This document shows, piece after piece, positions 44,137 through 54,489 of a stretch of 57,715 nt of DNA; the first letter of the stretch is position 1, and every line of letters begins with the position of its first letter. Origin of the DNA: Vibrio sp. HI00D65 (lineage in GTDB: Bacteria; Pseudomonadota; Gammaproteobacteria; Enterobacterales; Vibrionaceae). The notes under the pieces are model-generated. The model worked only from the letters and a program-made list of their open reading frames with translations, searched no databases and was not told the DNA's origin. Both the position numbers and the translations under genes were made by a program. The stretch spans positions 1 through 57,715 of the forward strand of contig NZ_LWEH01000044.1 in the NCBI RefSeq assembly GCF_001635455.1. The letters run 5' to 3'.

Positions 44137-44571
44137 TTACTTGGATTGGTTATCAAGCATCACTTGCCAGTATTCACATTTAGCAAGAAACTCTTTTAGG
44201 TAAAGTTCTGGGTTAGCTAGCTTCTCGCCCCCCTTAACATCAGCACCAGTCACTCGCCAAAAGCTGCGAGTCACTACGTTTCTATGATAAATAAAATCGT
44301 TAAATTCGCTTTTTTTCAGCGGTAGTTGTTCACCGAACGTCTGCTCATACAAGCTGAGTGTTGCTTCTTGGTGACACGCCTTCTCTCTCAAAAAGGTTTC
44401 TGAGTCTAAACCTAGCTCTTTATGAGCATCTTTTGACAAGGTTTTTGCTAATTTAGAGATCACATTAAACAGCGCCAACTCTACTTTTTGGGACGCTATT
44501 AACGATGCACCCAAAAGTGCATGTTCATTGGAGATCTGTTGCTCTGTTGCTGAAACGGAAGCTGTTGTCAC
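44137..44571 (-). CDS. Conserved-looking hypothetical protein
   Basis: A 144-aa helical soluble protein (MTTASVSATEQQISNEHALLG...). No motif that I recognise. It lies 47 bases after the next upstream gene on the same strand and ends at a strong terminator, so the two may form a unit. Confidence 0.7.
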   Translation of the reverse strand: MTTASVSATEQQISNEHALLGASLIASQKVELALFNVISKLAKTLSKDAHKELGLDSETFLREKACHQEATLSLYEQTFGEQLPLKKSEFNDFIYHRNVVTRSFWRVTGADVKGGEKLANPELYLKEFLAKCEYWQVMLDNQSK

Positions 44572-44618
44572 TGTGTTAACCTCAAATTGTCATAACGGAT
44601 ATTATTGAGCGTTTCTGA

Positions 44619-44942
44619 TTACGCGCTTTTGCTAAGCTGAGCTCGTTTAGCGTCAACGATGATAAAACCAGCCGCGTCTTCACTTTTCTCTACTTGCACT
44701 AAACCTTTGAAGCCAATTTGCGACAGTTTATTCGCAAGGTGCTCAGGTGCGGTTTCAAAAACTACCGACATGAAAGGTAAATGCTCTGCGGAAACAAAGC
44801 CATGCTCGTTAAACAGGTCCATTGCGTGAGATAAATGGTCTGAGTCGGTTAATTCAATGATTTCTACAACTTCTTCCAACAACATTTTCGATTCCATATT
44901 CGCCAGAAAGTGACTGACACAAGCACGTAAGTTTGCTCGCAT
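44619..44942 (-). CDS. Hypothetical protein
   Basis: A 107-aa acidic protein; an internal ATG (MESKMLLEEVVEI, about 44897) is an alternative start. The pattern of alternating helices and strands, with a PFMSVVFETAPEHLANKL middle, suggests a small alpha/beta domain. Function unknown. Probably transcribed with the 144-aa gene. Confidence 0.65.
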   Translation of the reverse strand: MRANLRACVSHFLANMESKMLLEEVVEIIELTDSDHLSHAMDLFNEHGFVSAEHLPFMSVVFETAPEHLANKLSQIGFKGLVQVEKSEDAAGFIIVDAKRAQLSKSA

Positions 44943-45472
44943 ACATCCCGATGCCCTAAGACACCCCTTAAGTAGTAGGGAGATGATAACATATTAATGT
45001 TCGTAAAATATGTATATTTTCTAGCTACTCATTTACCGAAAATCACAAGTAACGCCCCTACATTCCTCACGTTACTCAGGCAGTTAACTAGAATTCACAC
45101 CCTGTAGTCCTCAAGGTTAATCCGTGCTTGCAATGGGCGCATTGAGCTTGGCGGTGTTGGAGATAGAAAGATTTTCTATCATCACAACAAAATAGAGGAT
45201 CAAGCTAAAATCGGTATTTTTCATGCTCTACTAAAACTATAGAGTTATGTTATTACTCACATCTCGATAGTCCTTTACTGAAAATGAAAACGTATCCCAA
45301 TATTATCGTTTGTTACCTATACAGAATCTCTATCACTCAGATCAATCTTTGGTGTTGGGCGAGTTATATTGGCTATAAACAAAAGTTATGCCCGACTAAA
45401 AACAATAAACCCCAGTGCGATGACTGGGACTTATTGGACCGCTGACAACAAATAAACCGATTGCAGTAGAGC
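44943..45472. other. Gene-free stretch
   Basis: 530 bases without a gene. A hairpin at 45411-45428 (CCCAGT/ACTGGG, minus-strand T run following) is the probable terminator of the ABC exporter operon. The rest holds the promoter of the 107-aa gene. I see no repeat or remnant that I can name. Confidence 0.5.
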
Positions 45473-47257
45473 CTAGGCTTCAGCTGCCTTTGGCTCATTG
45501 GTCTCCACTATCGACTCTTTCAATAAGCCAGCATAAATACCGTTGTGCGCCACTAACTGCTGGTGATTACCCTTTTCAACTATCTCACCTTTTTCTAGCA
45601 CTAGTATAGTGTCTGAGTGACGTACCGTGCTCAGGCGGTGAGCAATCGCTATCACGGTTTTCTCTTTGAACAGACGCTGCATCGCTTTTTGAATAAGATC
45701 CTCGGTAATCGAATCTACCGAGCTGGTTGCCTCATCCAGCATCATCAGCTGTCCACCTTGGGCGACTGCTCTGGCGAACGAAATAAGCTGCGTCTGTCCT
45801 ACTGATAGGTTCGCTCCATTCTTATCTAATTGGAAGTCATAGCCTTGAGGCAGCTGTTCAATGAACTTGTCGGCATAAACATAACGCGCCGCCTGCTCAA
45901 TCTCGGTACTTGATAGATGTTCTTTACCTAGTGCGATATTGAAAGCTATCGTCTCTTCGAACAAATGCACATCTTGCATCATCATCGAGAACAGGTGTGC
46001 CGAGTTTTCACTAGAGATCTGCGACAGCTCAATGCCATTCAGCAATATGCTGCCTTCGTAGTCTTGGTAAGTTTTAGAAATCAAACGCAGAATCGTTGAC
46101 TTGCCTGAGCCTGTAGAGCCCACAAGTGCAATTTGGTGTCCTTTTTCCAAGACAAAAGAGACGTTCTTAAGCACATAGGGAGAATCATCTTTATAACGAA
46201 AACTAACGTTCTTAAATTCAAGGCTTTCAAACTGCTCTAAAACTTTAGCAACCTTATCTGATGGCAGTAAGTTACGCCCTTCTTCTTCAGTTGGTTCAAC
46301 AAACAACTCTTCGATATGATCGAAGGCCGCAAATGAGCTCTGAATAGAAGCAATTTGTGAAGTAAAATCGCGGATCGGCACGAACACTTTTTCTAAAGTA
46401 TTAATGAAGGCAATTAACACACCTAAAGTCAGTGCTTCCTCAATAACTTGCTCTGAGCCATACCAAATCATTACCGCAATGGTGATGGACGTGATACCAG
46501 AAATGAACGAGAACAAAATCGCATCATATTTATTGATCTTTTTCTGCGCCCTGAGAAATTCGTCGGTATAGCCTTGGTAACGTTGTTCCACTTGTTCTTC
46601 CGCTCGGTACATCTGTACGGTTTTCATACCAAACAAGACTTCTTGCAAGAAACCAATGCCTTGAGCCAAAGACGAACGCGTAATATTATACAGAGCACGA
46701 AGTCGATTTCGAACATGCACAGTCAGATACATCACCGGAGGCATAATGATCAATACGATCAGCGTTAGCTTCCAATCAATAAAGAACATCATAACCAATA
46801 GCGCAATGGTGTTAATGCTGTCTTTTACCAAACCGACAACCGACTGGACAAACGTCTCGCCTATGGTTTCTAAATCACTGGTCAGACGCGAGAGCGTGAC
46901 GCCAATCGGAGTGTTATCAAAATAGCTGCGTGGTAACTTCAAAACACGAGCAAACAGCACTAAACGCATGTCAGTGATGGTGTATTGACCCATTTTACGC
47001 AGGTTATACGCATAAATGGTATCCACGACATAACTGGCGACTAGCACGGCAACCAGGTAGAAAACGTATTCTAACAGCCCATCCATATCTCCATGGCTCA
47101 ACTGAACGTCGATAACTTGGATGATCAACCAGGGGAACAATAAGCTCGTGATGACAGAAAGCGGAAGCATTGCAATGCCCAAAATCGCGAAACCTTTGTA
47201 TTTCTTGGCAAACTTAAAGAAATGCTTTAGGTACTTGAGGTCAACACCTTTTAACAT
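45473..47257 (-). CDS. ABC exporter half-transporter, catalytic-site subunit
   Basis: A 594-aa protein: six-helix exporter domain (from ILGIAMLPLSVITSLLFPWL), then an ATPase with Walker A GSTGSGKST, signature NLSVGQTQL (a variant of LSGGQ), Walker B LMMLDEATSSVD with the catalytic Glu present, and AHRLSTV. It overlaps the upstream half-transporter by seven bases and would form a heterodimer with it, like MdlAB or TM287/288. Substrates are lipids, drugs or peptides; none can be assigned. Confidence 0.9.
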   Translation of the reverse strand: MLKGVDLKYLKHFFKFAKKYKGFAILGIAMLPLSVITSLLFPWLIIQVIDVQLSHGDMDGLLEYVFYLVAVLVASYVVDTIYAYNLRKMGQYTITDMRLVLFARVLKLPRSYFDNTPIGVTLSRLTSDLETIGETFVQSVVGLVKDSINTIALLVMMFFIDWKLTLIVLIIMPPVMYLTVHVRNRLRALYNITRSSLAQGIGFLQEVLFGMKTVQMYRAEEQVEQRYQGYTDEFLRAQKKINKYDAILFSFISGITSITIAVMIWYGSEQVIEEALTLGVLIAFINTLEKVFVPIRDFTSQIASIQSSFAAFDHIEELFVEPTEEEGRNLLPSDKVAKVLEQFESLEFKNVSFRYKDDSPYVLKNVSFVLEKGHQIALVGSTGSGKSTILRLISKTYQDYEGSILLNGIELSQISSENSAHLFSMMMQDVHLFEETIAFNIALGKEHLSSTEIEQAARYVYADKFIEQLPQGYDFQLDKNGANLSVGQTQLISFARAVAQGGQLMMLDEATSSVDSITEDLIQKAMQRLFKEKTVIAIAHRLSTVRHSDTILVLEKGEIVEKGNHQQLVAHNGIYAGLLKESIVETNEPKAAEA

Positions 47258-49014
47258 GCTACTGCCTCCGTTTCATTTTGCTGTAGTAACCATGTCTCAT
47301 AGTAGTAATCGCAAGTTTTCAGTAAGGTTTTATGGTCGCCCTTAGCAATCACTTTTCCTTCATTCAACACGATAACTTCATCCATATACTCCAGTGCATT
47401 AACACGATGTGAGACGACAAGAACCGACTGGTTTTCTAATCGCTTGAATAGACCTTCTAAGATTTTTCTCTCTGTCTCGTAGTCAACAGCAGACAGGACG
47501 TTATCCATAATGATGAGATCGGTTGGTTGTAATAGAGCACGAGCAATACTGAGGCGCTGTTTCTGCCCTCCTGATAGCATAATGCCCTTCTCACCGACTA
47601 AAGTTTGGTCACCTTGCTCAAAGCGTGTCACATCACCGGCTAGTTGGCTAAGCTCTAACACTTCATCAACCTGGCTTTTTGCGAGCTCGGTATCGGCGCT
47701 ACCAAAACGAATATTCGCTTCTACAGTAGCTGAGAACAGATATGGATCTTGGGTAACGGTTTTGACGTAACGACGCAAATCACTACGCGAGAAGCTTGTG
47801 ATATCTCTCTCGCCAAGCAGTACTGACCCTTGTGGAGTGTCCAAGTGATGGTTCAAACAGTTTACCAACGTCGTTTTACCCGCACCGATTCCGCCTAACA
47901 CTCCGACTTTCTTCCCTGCTGGAATATCAAAACTAATGTCATCGAGAATCAGACGCTCTTCACCCGGGTAGCTAAAGCTTAGGTTACGCACGGAGAACGT
48001 TTTTCCTTTAAGATATTTCACATCGAGATCAGAAAGCTTCTGCTCATCAAGCTCTGGGATTTGGGCATTAAGAATAGTTTGTGCGCTTTGAATACCGACC
48101 ATGCCGCGCTGATAAATCGTCGCGATTCGTCCTAATTGCATCAGCGGCATGGCAAGCAAGACTGAATAAGTTAAGAATGCTGTGATTTCACCTAGGGTCA
48201 GTTCCTGTCTCATCAGCATAAAACCACCTAAACCTAAAATAATGATTTTCATCAGGTCATTGGCGTAATCGAGAATTGGCATAAAGAAGACTTGGATACG
48301 CGTGATTTTGAGGCGGCATTCAAGCAACAACTGATTCAGTTTCTCAGTCTCCGCTCTTACCCAAGATGACATCTGCTGGCTTTTAATCAGGTCAATTCCA
48401 GACAAATAGCTCATCAGTTGTGCAGACAAGTTTTGCAGTCGCTTCATATGCTCTAGATGGAGCGTTTTCATGCGCTTAAAGCCCACTCGGAAAATCACGA
48501 AAGCGATTGAAATCGGAATGATCGAATACAGGGTTAGTTCAGGCGATATACGCCACATGTATAGCGGCGTTAAAGATAGAGCGAGCAACGCATTAAAGAA
48601 TTGCAGAAAGCCAACACCAAACATCAAACGAATACCACTTAGGTCATTGTTGATGATTGAGATTAAACGACCAGAAGCAAAGCGCTCGTGAAAGCTATTT
48701 GGCAAGAGGTTGAGTTTCTGAAGAAGTGTGGTTTTTAGTGAAGCTTCTGTTATTCGCCCTGGGTTGAGCGCATAAATGCGAGACAGAATCCTAACGACGA
48801 CCATTGCAACCGACATACCAACCACAATCCAAACATAAGTCTGTAGCTGTTGATGACCACTTGAGGAGGCGTCATCAATTAGGTCTATTGCCAGTTGGAT
48901 ATAACGGGGAATTTCTACTTGTAACCAGTTAACGAGAAAAATGAACACAACCGCAAGTAAATAAGAGTTGCGATTCATGCGCAAGTAATGGGCAATAAAC
49001 TGTCTTTTATTCAT
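47251..49014 (-). CDS. ABC exporter half-transporter, degenerate-site subunit
   Basis: A 587-aa protein from ATG 49014 (MNKRQFIAHYLRMNRNSYLL), six helices, then an ATPase with Walker A GGIGAGKTT, signature LSGGQKQR and Walker B LIIMDNVLSAVD. The residue after the Walker B Asp, normally the catalytic Glu, is Asn, so this subunit supplies a degenerate site while its partner supplies the active one. First gene of the two-gene operon. Family-level asymmetry of this kind is well known. Confidence 0.9.
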   Translation of the reverse strand: MNKRQFIAHYLRMNRNSYLLAVVFIFLVNWLQVEIPRYIQLAIDLIDDASSSGHQQLQTYVWIVVGMSVAMVVVRILSRIYALNPGRITEASLKTTLLQKLNLLPNSFHERFASGRLISIINNDLSGIRLMFGVGFLQFFNALLALSLTPLYMWRISPELTLYSIIPISIAFVIFRVGFKRMKTLHLEHMKRLQNLSAQLMSYLSGIDLIKSQQMSSWVRAETEKLNQLLLECRLKITRIQVFFMPILDYANDLMKIIILGLGGFMLMRQELTLGEITAFLTYSVLLAMPLMQLGRIATIYQRGMVGIQSAQTILNAQIPELDEQKLSDLDVKYLKGKTFSVRNLSFSYPGEERLILDDISFDIPAGKKVGVLGGIGAGKTTLVNCLNHHLDTPQGSVLLGERDITSFSRSDLRRYVKTVTQDPYLFSATVEANIRFGSADTELAKSQVDEVLELSQLAGDVTRFEQGDQTLVGEKGIMLSGGQKQRLSIARALLQPTDLIIMDNVLSAVDYETERKILEGLFKRLENQSVLVVSHRVNALEYMDEVIVLNEGKVIAKGDHKTLLKTCDYYYETWLLQQNETEAVAC

Positions 49015-49244
49015 AACATTCTTTATTGAGGGCAGGCTTATAACTATTTGGTGATTTTGCTTAGAAAGCACTTCACGATATGGCAAAGATACATCAAAAA
49101 CACTTAGTTGACAATATCAACCATATTCAATGATTCGTCATCGCTATTCATTTTTCGTATTGTAGACACAACTTTGCCGCCAAGTATGGCGGCAAAGGTA
49201 TTAGAAGTGGAAATGAAAGCTAAGGCTTCAATCCAGTATTGGCA

Positions 49245-49760
49245 TTAAAGAAGCACATCCACCTTATCATTTTCGATACTAAAGGAGCCCTTCACTTCAC
49301 TGCCTAATGCTGATGGGTACCAAACTTCGACCCAAATTTTATCAACATGGTTTGGTAACAATAGCGTTGTCGAAAAGTCAGTGTCTTCATTAATCGGCGT
49401 TCTTAGCACCTGAGATGTGTAGTCGACAACGTCTCCATCAAACTCAGTGTATAAACTCATGAAGCCTCTGGAGCTTTGCGAACTCGCCACATCAACCGTC
49501 ACTGCTACTTCTCTCTCAGTTGAGAAATCAAAGCCTTCAGGTATGGTCAGCTCCACCGCTCTCAAAACTTGTTCCTCAGGCACGTCGCTAGAGGTCACTG
49601 TGTTATTGCCAGCAGATGACGTGTCGCCTGATGAAGAATCATCCGCTGGTGGGACAGAGCTTGGAGCTGATGTAGTAGAACCACCGCCACCGCCTCCGCC
49701 ACCACATGCTGCAAGGAAGGTAAGCGTCACACTACTTAGCATTAGTTTTGATAGTTTCAT
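49245..49760 (-). CDS. Lipoprotein following the LruC protein
   Basis: A 171-aa lipoprotein: signal KLSKLMLSSVTLTFLAAC with lipobox LAAC, then eight glycines, a Ser/Thr-rich linker, and a beta-sandwich-like domain. It lies 13 bases after the LruC gene, so the two are co-transcribed. In Vibrio and Shewanella, LruC proteins are commonly followed by such small lipoproteins. The role is unknown. Confidence 0.8.
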   Translation of the reverse strand: MKLSKLMLSSVTLTFLAACGGGGGGGGSTTSAPSSVPPADDSSSGDTSSAGNNTVTSSDVPEEQVLRAVELTIPEGFDFSTEREVAVTVDVASSQSSRGFMSLYTEFDGDVVDYTSQVLRTPINEDTDFSTTLLLPNHVDKIWVEVWYPSALGSEVKGSFSIENDKVDVLL

Positions 49761-49773
49761 AAATCCTCCTTGA

Positions 49774-51882
49774 TTAATCTTCGGTAGACCAAGTTTTGTC
49801 TGAGTTAGGGTTTAGATACCAAGTCGGTTTGGAAGAACCGCCAGAGGTTGCCCATTCTGCAAAGTCTGGGAACGCTTCACTGATATCAATATACTCTGAT
49901 GGGTGATTCCAAGGAGATGAAATCAAAATACCCCAAGGCATGTTTTGCGTAGTTCTGTAGTATTTTCCAGTACTTGGATCTGAATCATCTTGCGCTACAC
50001 CGTAAAAGTCGCTGACTAACGTACCACGTGACGTTGGTGGAAGATCCGCAGTATGAATCTCAAGGTCTTTACCAGGAGAGCCGGTAAAACTAGAGCCATG
50101 GAAGAGCCCTTCACCCGGACCAAAGATGAACGGGTCGAACCCACTCAATGGTAGCAGTGAACTTACTATTGGTTGATCGCCATCGTTAAACGGTAGTGAG
50201 ATGCTGAACGTCATTTGGTCAGACTCAAGAGACGGATTACAAGATGGGTTGGTACGGTGGAACATACACTCATCGTTGATCGGGATATCATTTCTCAAGT
50301 TCAGTGAAGCGACCACAACAAGATCCCCTCCCGGTGATGCAACCGATTTATCTTCGCCAGTAAACGGTGAGATATTCACACGAGTTGCGCCGTTTTTCTG
50401 AACTCTGGCAGTCTGTAAGTCCACATCCGACTCATCAAAGCCACTCAGTTTCCAACCCAAGCCATTACCGTAAGAGGCGCCGTAAGCCATGATGCTACCG
50501 CTAATATCCATACGTAACACAGCATCATCTTTACTTAAAATGGTGGTTCGGTAATAAACAACAACATCATTTAAATCGAAGTCACCCACTTCAGGCCAGT
50601 TATCTTCGAACGCTGCAGTGTAGTAGTTAGAGTGTTGGATAGTGGTTCCCGGATCAGTGACGTTAAACACGTAATCCTCGACCTCCCCATCACCTACATA
50701 GCCATAACTTGGAATATTAGGGCTGCTCGCTAAACGGAAACGGGTTTGCACAGTACCCACGCTTGCGTTATCGGCGACTCGGATTGGAATCACTTGTCCA
50801 CCACCGACAACCGCATGATTTTTCAATATTTGTTCATCATCATCGAAAGTACCACTTAAGTCCCAGTCAGCCCAAGCTTGTAAGAGACCATTGCCTACTA
50901 CATTAACGTTGATGAGACTATCCAACCCGATTTCTAAGTTAGTAAGTAGCGTAATACCGTCGTCATCATTCCCGTCAACATCCAAGTCATCGCCGTTTGA
51001 TAAAGCGCCCGGTTGTCCGTCAGAATCTGTATCAACAGTAGCCCCCAGATAAAGTGTTGAAGAGACAGCATGTTCAGCACCATTGCTTGCTTGTAACGTT
51101 CCATAGGTGTCCGGCGCATCACCAAAATCAGAATCATCAGAGCTCTCAATCGGATTAGCAAAACCACTCAAATCCCAGTTGCCATCAAAGGCAGAAAAGA
51201 TTGGATTAGGGAAATTACCACCAGTAGTCACTGTTTCAAACTGGAGCGTAACTATGGAAGTATTTTTGTAGGTAAATTTAACCGCCCCTGAAGTGTCTGT
51301 TTCAGAGTAGTTAGTACCTGGTCCGGTGAAAAGAACTGAATCTCCATCAGCACTCTCTTCAGCAGTCAGACTGGCACTCGCACTCCCTAGCTGGTAGCTG
51401 TAAAAGCCTTCACTTTTGAAGACTCGAACTTGCTCTGACTGAACGGGCTCACCATCAATGTCATAACCGATCATTTCAAACTCAGGAATGGTGTAAGGGA
51501 CCGAGAAAGTACCTGATAGCCCATCTGTTCCGTCAAAGAACTCAAAGGTATAAATCAAACCTGCAGACCCGGCAGAGTTAGTTTGATAGAGGAAACCAAT
51601 ATCGCCTGACGGTTGTGTTGCGCCAACTTTGTAATTAGGTGCATGAAACATAAATGTAGCATCACCAAATACGCTACTGGATACCTTGGCATCAATAGTC
51701 TTTCCATTGTGTGTACCAACATTGAGGAAGTGCATGGTGGCGCCATCGTAGGTTGGCCCTGCCCAGCTGCTGCTACCGTTCGTTGATTCTATGTGATTTG
51801 AAAAATCCAAGTCCACTATAGTTGCGTGGACCGGGACACTAACTATTGCTCCGATGAGATAAATAATTTGCTTGTATTTCAT
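49774..51882 (-). CDS. LruC-domain secreted protein with GEVED domain
   Basis: A 702-aa secreted protein; ATG 51882 has GAGG six bases upstream. Signal peptide KYKQIIYLIGAIVSVPVHA. After an N-terminal beta domain comes DFGDAPDTYGT and a calcium-type Asp-rich stretch (DTDSDGQPGALSNGDDLDVD), then a GEVED domain ending GDGEVEDYVFNV, then the C-terminal LruC domain (EDNWPEVGDFDLNDVVVYYR). LruC proteins are thought to be surface or extracellular adhesin-like proteins. It forms an operon with the lipoprotein gene. Confidence 0.88.
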   Translation of the reverse strand: MKYKQIIYLIGAIVSVPVHATIVDLDFSNHIESTNGSSSWAGPTYDGATMHFLNVGTHNGKTIDAKVSSSVFGDATFMFHAPNYKVGATQPSGDIGFLYQTNSAGSAGLIYTFEFFDGTDGLSGTFSVPYTIPEFEMIGYDIDGEPVQSEQVRVFKSEGFYSYQLGSASASLTAEESADGDSVLFTGPGTNYSETDTSGAVKFTYKNTSIVTLQFETVTTGGNFPNPIFSAFDGNWDLSGFANPIESSDDSDFGDAPDTYGTLQASNGAEHAVSSTLYLGATVDTDSDGQPGALSNGDDLDVDGNDDDGITLLTNLEIGLDSLINVNVVGNGLLQAWADWDLSGTFDDDEQILKNHAVVGGGQVIPIRVADNASVGTVQTRFRLASSPNIPSYGYVGDGEVEDYVFNVTDPGTTIQHSNYYTAAFEDNWPEVGDFDLNDVVVYYRTTILSKDDAVLRMDISGSIMAYGASYGNGLGWKLSGFDESDVDLQTARVQKNGATRVNISPFTGEDKSVASPGGDLVVVASLNLRNDIPINDECMFHRTNPSCNPSLESDQMTFSISLPFNDGDQPIVSSLLPLSGFDPFIFGPGEGLFHGSSFTGSPGKDLEIHTADLPPTSRGTLVSDFYGVAQDDSDPSTGKYYRTTQNMPWGILISSPWNHPSEYIDISEAFPDFAEWATSGGSSKPTWYLNPNSDKTWSTED

Positions 51883-52889
51883 AGTTGACCTCGACTTCTT
51901 CTTCGCTTGGGCGATTTCCTTGAAAAGTACGTAAACTTTGAACGGCAAAGCTAAATAAATGTGTCCCTAAAATCTGATGCTACGAGACAACGGATGTCTA
52001 CTTTTTTATTTTGGTGCCGACAAAACGAGTTGCATAAGAAGCAGAAGCAAGAGGGAAGCCAAGTTTTTGAACACTTAGAAAATAAACATAACAACATGAA
52101 AGTATAGGTTTATTTTTCTCCCCCCCCCCTTAGACTCTGGACCAAATAAACACTATATTCAAAATAGGAATCAATTTGATAAATGAAGTAACTCAATTTG
52201 ACAGCTTGTCTTTAATTGGAGTGTTAGAAGTAGACTCCAAGTGAATAAATATGTCGTTCAAACAGAGGAAGCGGCGTGAAACTAGAGAAATAATGGCTGT
52301 TGGCTTTAAGAAAAGTTAGATGGCTGAAATCGATAATAATGAACTGTTTAAATACGGGGGAAATTAAACAGTTCAAAGGTCGTTGTCGGCTGCACTTCAG
52401 TTACAACTGAACAATTAATTCTGTGCAATTACTGCAAACTAAGGTTTGGTGAGGTTAAAGCGTTTCTTTCGCGATCAAATGCAAAAATAAATCTCACGCT
52501 CAATGGTCATGCCCTTTTTAGGGCTTTCAGTCATCGCCTTTTCATTATGTGCAATTGCTGTATGGATGTTCATCAACATAATATTCCCTACCAAAAATAG
52601 TACATTAAAAATCATAAACTTAGACTAACTCAACATACAAAGTGGCGACGACTTTTGAGCTCTAAGATACGGCAAGATATGGAGAAAGTTGCATTCTGTC
52701 ACTCTGTACACCTTTTCGCATTTTATCAACTAGACCCGAATTACTGTTATCGAGCCTTTGTAATAAGCCAGTCAGTAAATATAAAGAAGCATCTGCTTTT
52801 GCACTTTTCATAGACGGTCCTTGTTAATTTTCACGATTCACATAACGCTCGGTTAATATGAAGCCTCTGGGCAAAAACGCCACAAGTAA
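51883..52889. other. Gene-free kilobase with poly-C tract and perfect hairpin
   Basis: About 1 kb with no supported gene. It contains the LruC promoter, a run of ten C at 52120-52129, and an 11-bp perfect inverted repeat (GAACTGTTTAA at 52341-52351, TTAAACAGTTC at 52364-52374) with a 12-base loop. The right part borders phage debris. I see no other structure. Confidence 0.55.
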
Positions 52890-53453
52890 GAGGACATCAT
52901 TTTCATCAAGCAATATGACCCTGTTCAGCAGGTTTATGGTGGGCCCGATTACTTAGGGTGTGTTCAATCTGCACTCCTAAGCCAGGACTCGACCACCTTT
53001 CGCCGCCGGTACTATAAGAACGGTTTGCACATGGGCTTTATCTTCTACGCCACCGACCCAAACCTAAGTAAAGAAGATGAAGATGACCTGAAAGAAAAGA
53101 TGGCTTCAAGCCGCGGCGTAGGTAACTTTCGTTCGATGTTTATCAATATTCCGAACGGCAATGAGAGAGGTATACAGCTCATACCCGTTGGCGATATTGC
53201 CACAAAAGATGAATATGAAAAGATTAAGAACGTGACTGCGCAAGAGGTGATCACTGGCCACCGCTTCCCCGTTGAGCTCACTGCCATTATTCCTAATGGT
53301 GGGACCCGTGGTGACCCTATTAAATTCGATTACGTCTACTGCAAAAATGAAGTCATTCCAGCTTACGAGATGTTCATGGATGCCGTTAATCGTGATCCCG
53401 AAGTGCCGGAAAGTCTGCATTTAACCTTTGATCTGGACAACGTTGCCACGTAA
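52890..53453 (+). pseudogene. Phage portal protein, C-terminal fragment (P2 Q/PBSX type)
   Basis: The frame is open from 52890 (after a TAA) to TAA 53451 and encodes EDIIFIKQYDPVQQVYGGPD, then YLGCVQSALLSQDSTTFRRR, then GFIFYATDPNLSKED and so on, ending SLHLTFDLDNVAT. This is the C-terminal ~187 residues of a P2 gpQ-like portal protein. The N-terminal ~150 residues and any start are gone. No terminase, scaffold or capsid gene follows. A TTG at 53025 opens a shorter frame but is not a true start. Confidence 0.85.
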
Positions 53454-53855
53454 ACACAGTGACATTTTTTGCAATTTTGTTTTTCTCTCCGATTCACGCT
53501 CAGCCCTTATCCAGTAAGGGCTGAAGCGATACGAAACTGATCATCAAAAAACACAAATGATCATTTAAAAACTGACCTAAAATACAGAAATTCAAATATT
53601 TCAGACACTTAAAAACCCACAACAGATCATCGCAGATCGTCATAATTTCAATTTTTTGCAACTTTTTGCACTCTTCGCAATTTCATTAGACGCAATATAA
53701 GCCATTCTGAGCACCATTAACATTCAGCAAGCCCCGTTATTACTAAAGGGCTAACGGCTCGTTAACCTTTATTAGCAGTTGCAGAATTTCGCTGAAATAG
53801 AATTGCGAAAAGGTGAGATCGAAAACGTCGCAGGTGGGGAGGAGGAGTGCGTTTT
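53448..53855 (+). repeat. 0.4 kb phage-derived repeat, copy 2 (candidate P2-like cos region)
   Basis: It directly follows the portal gene and is closely similar to 2804-3212. It keeps the AGCCCTT/AAGGGCT stem (53502-53522), the TGATCATC repeats, TTGCAATTTT boxes, the GCAGAATTTCGCTGAAATAG segment and the G-rich end at 53830-53851. In P2-like genomes cos follows the portal gene at this place, so this is a candidate packaging site. Confidence 0.7.
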
Positions 53856-54100
53856 TGGTGATGTATTTGTACTTTAGCTGACTAGTTAGTAGATATAGGT
53901 TGCTGTGTTCGCTTTTTTAAATAACCCCACCATTGTTCCATTCACTTTCAAAAATAACAATTACACAAAAACAAAATATAAATCACAATTTTCATTTTCA
54001 GAAAAATAAAACATTTTTGTCAGTTCTATTTTTCATATTAATGTAAATGGGATGTTAAATTTATACATTATTGGTTTTAAAATTTATAGGTCTTTTAATA

Positions 54101-54439
54101 ATGAAACTAACAACAACTTTATTGGCTACCCTTATTTTTTCTTCAACAGGCGCTATTGCTAATACAACAGAATTAAATGAACAAGATGAATTATTAATTC
54201 AACGAGCAGAAAAAATACATCTTCGTAGTTGTGCATTGGCGCAATTTCAAAAACTTTCTAATAATCCAGAGAAGCTAGTAGAACTACAATCAGTATTTCA
54301 CACTATGAAGGATAATATTGAAGCTTTTGTTATTGAAAATGGTTTTAACATATCAAGCCGTGACGGTAATTCTTCGTTTACCGTAGACGACGCTGCTATC
54401 ATGTTAGTTGCGAGCTGCATTGTACCAACAAGAAATTAA
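54101..54439 (+). CDS. Small secreted protein, AT-rich
   Basis: A 112-aa protein from ATG 54101. Signal peptide KLTTTLLATLIFSSTGAIA, then a mostly helical mature part with two cysteines (HLRSCALAQF and VASCIVP) that could form a disulphide. AT-rich compared with the chromosomal genes. The next gene follows 50 bases later and is of the same kind (small, secreted). Function unknown. Confidence 0.65.
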   Translation: MKLTTTLLATLIFSSTGAIANTTELNEQDELLIQRAEKIHLRSCALAQFQKLSNNPEKLVELQSVFHTMKDNIEAFVIENGFNISSRDGNSSFTVDDAAIMLVASCIVPTRN

Positions 54440-54489
54440 TTTATTTATATTTTAATTTTATCTGTCAATTTTATTTAATAGGAAAAACC

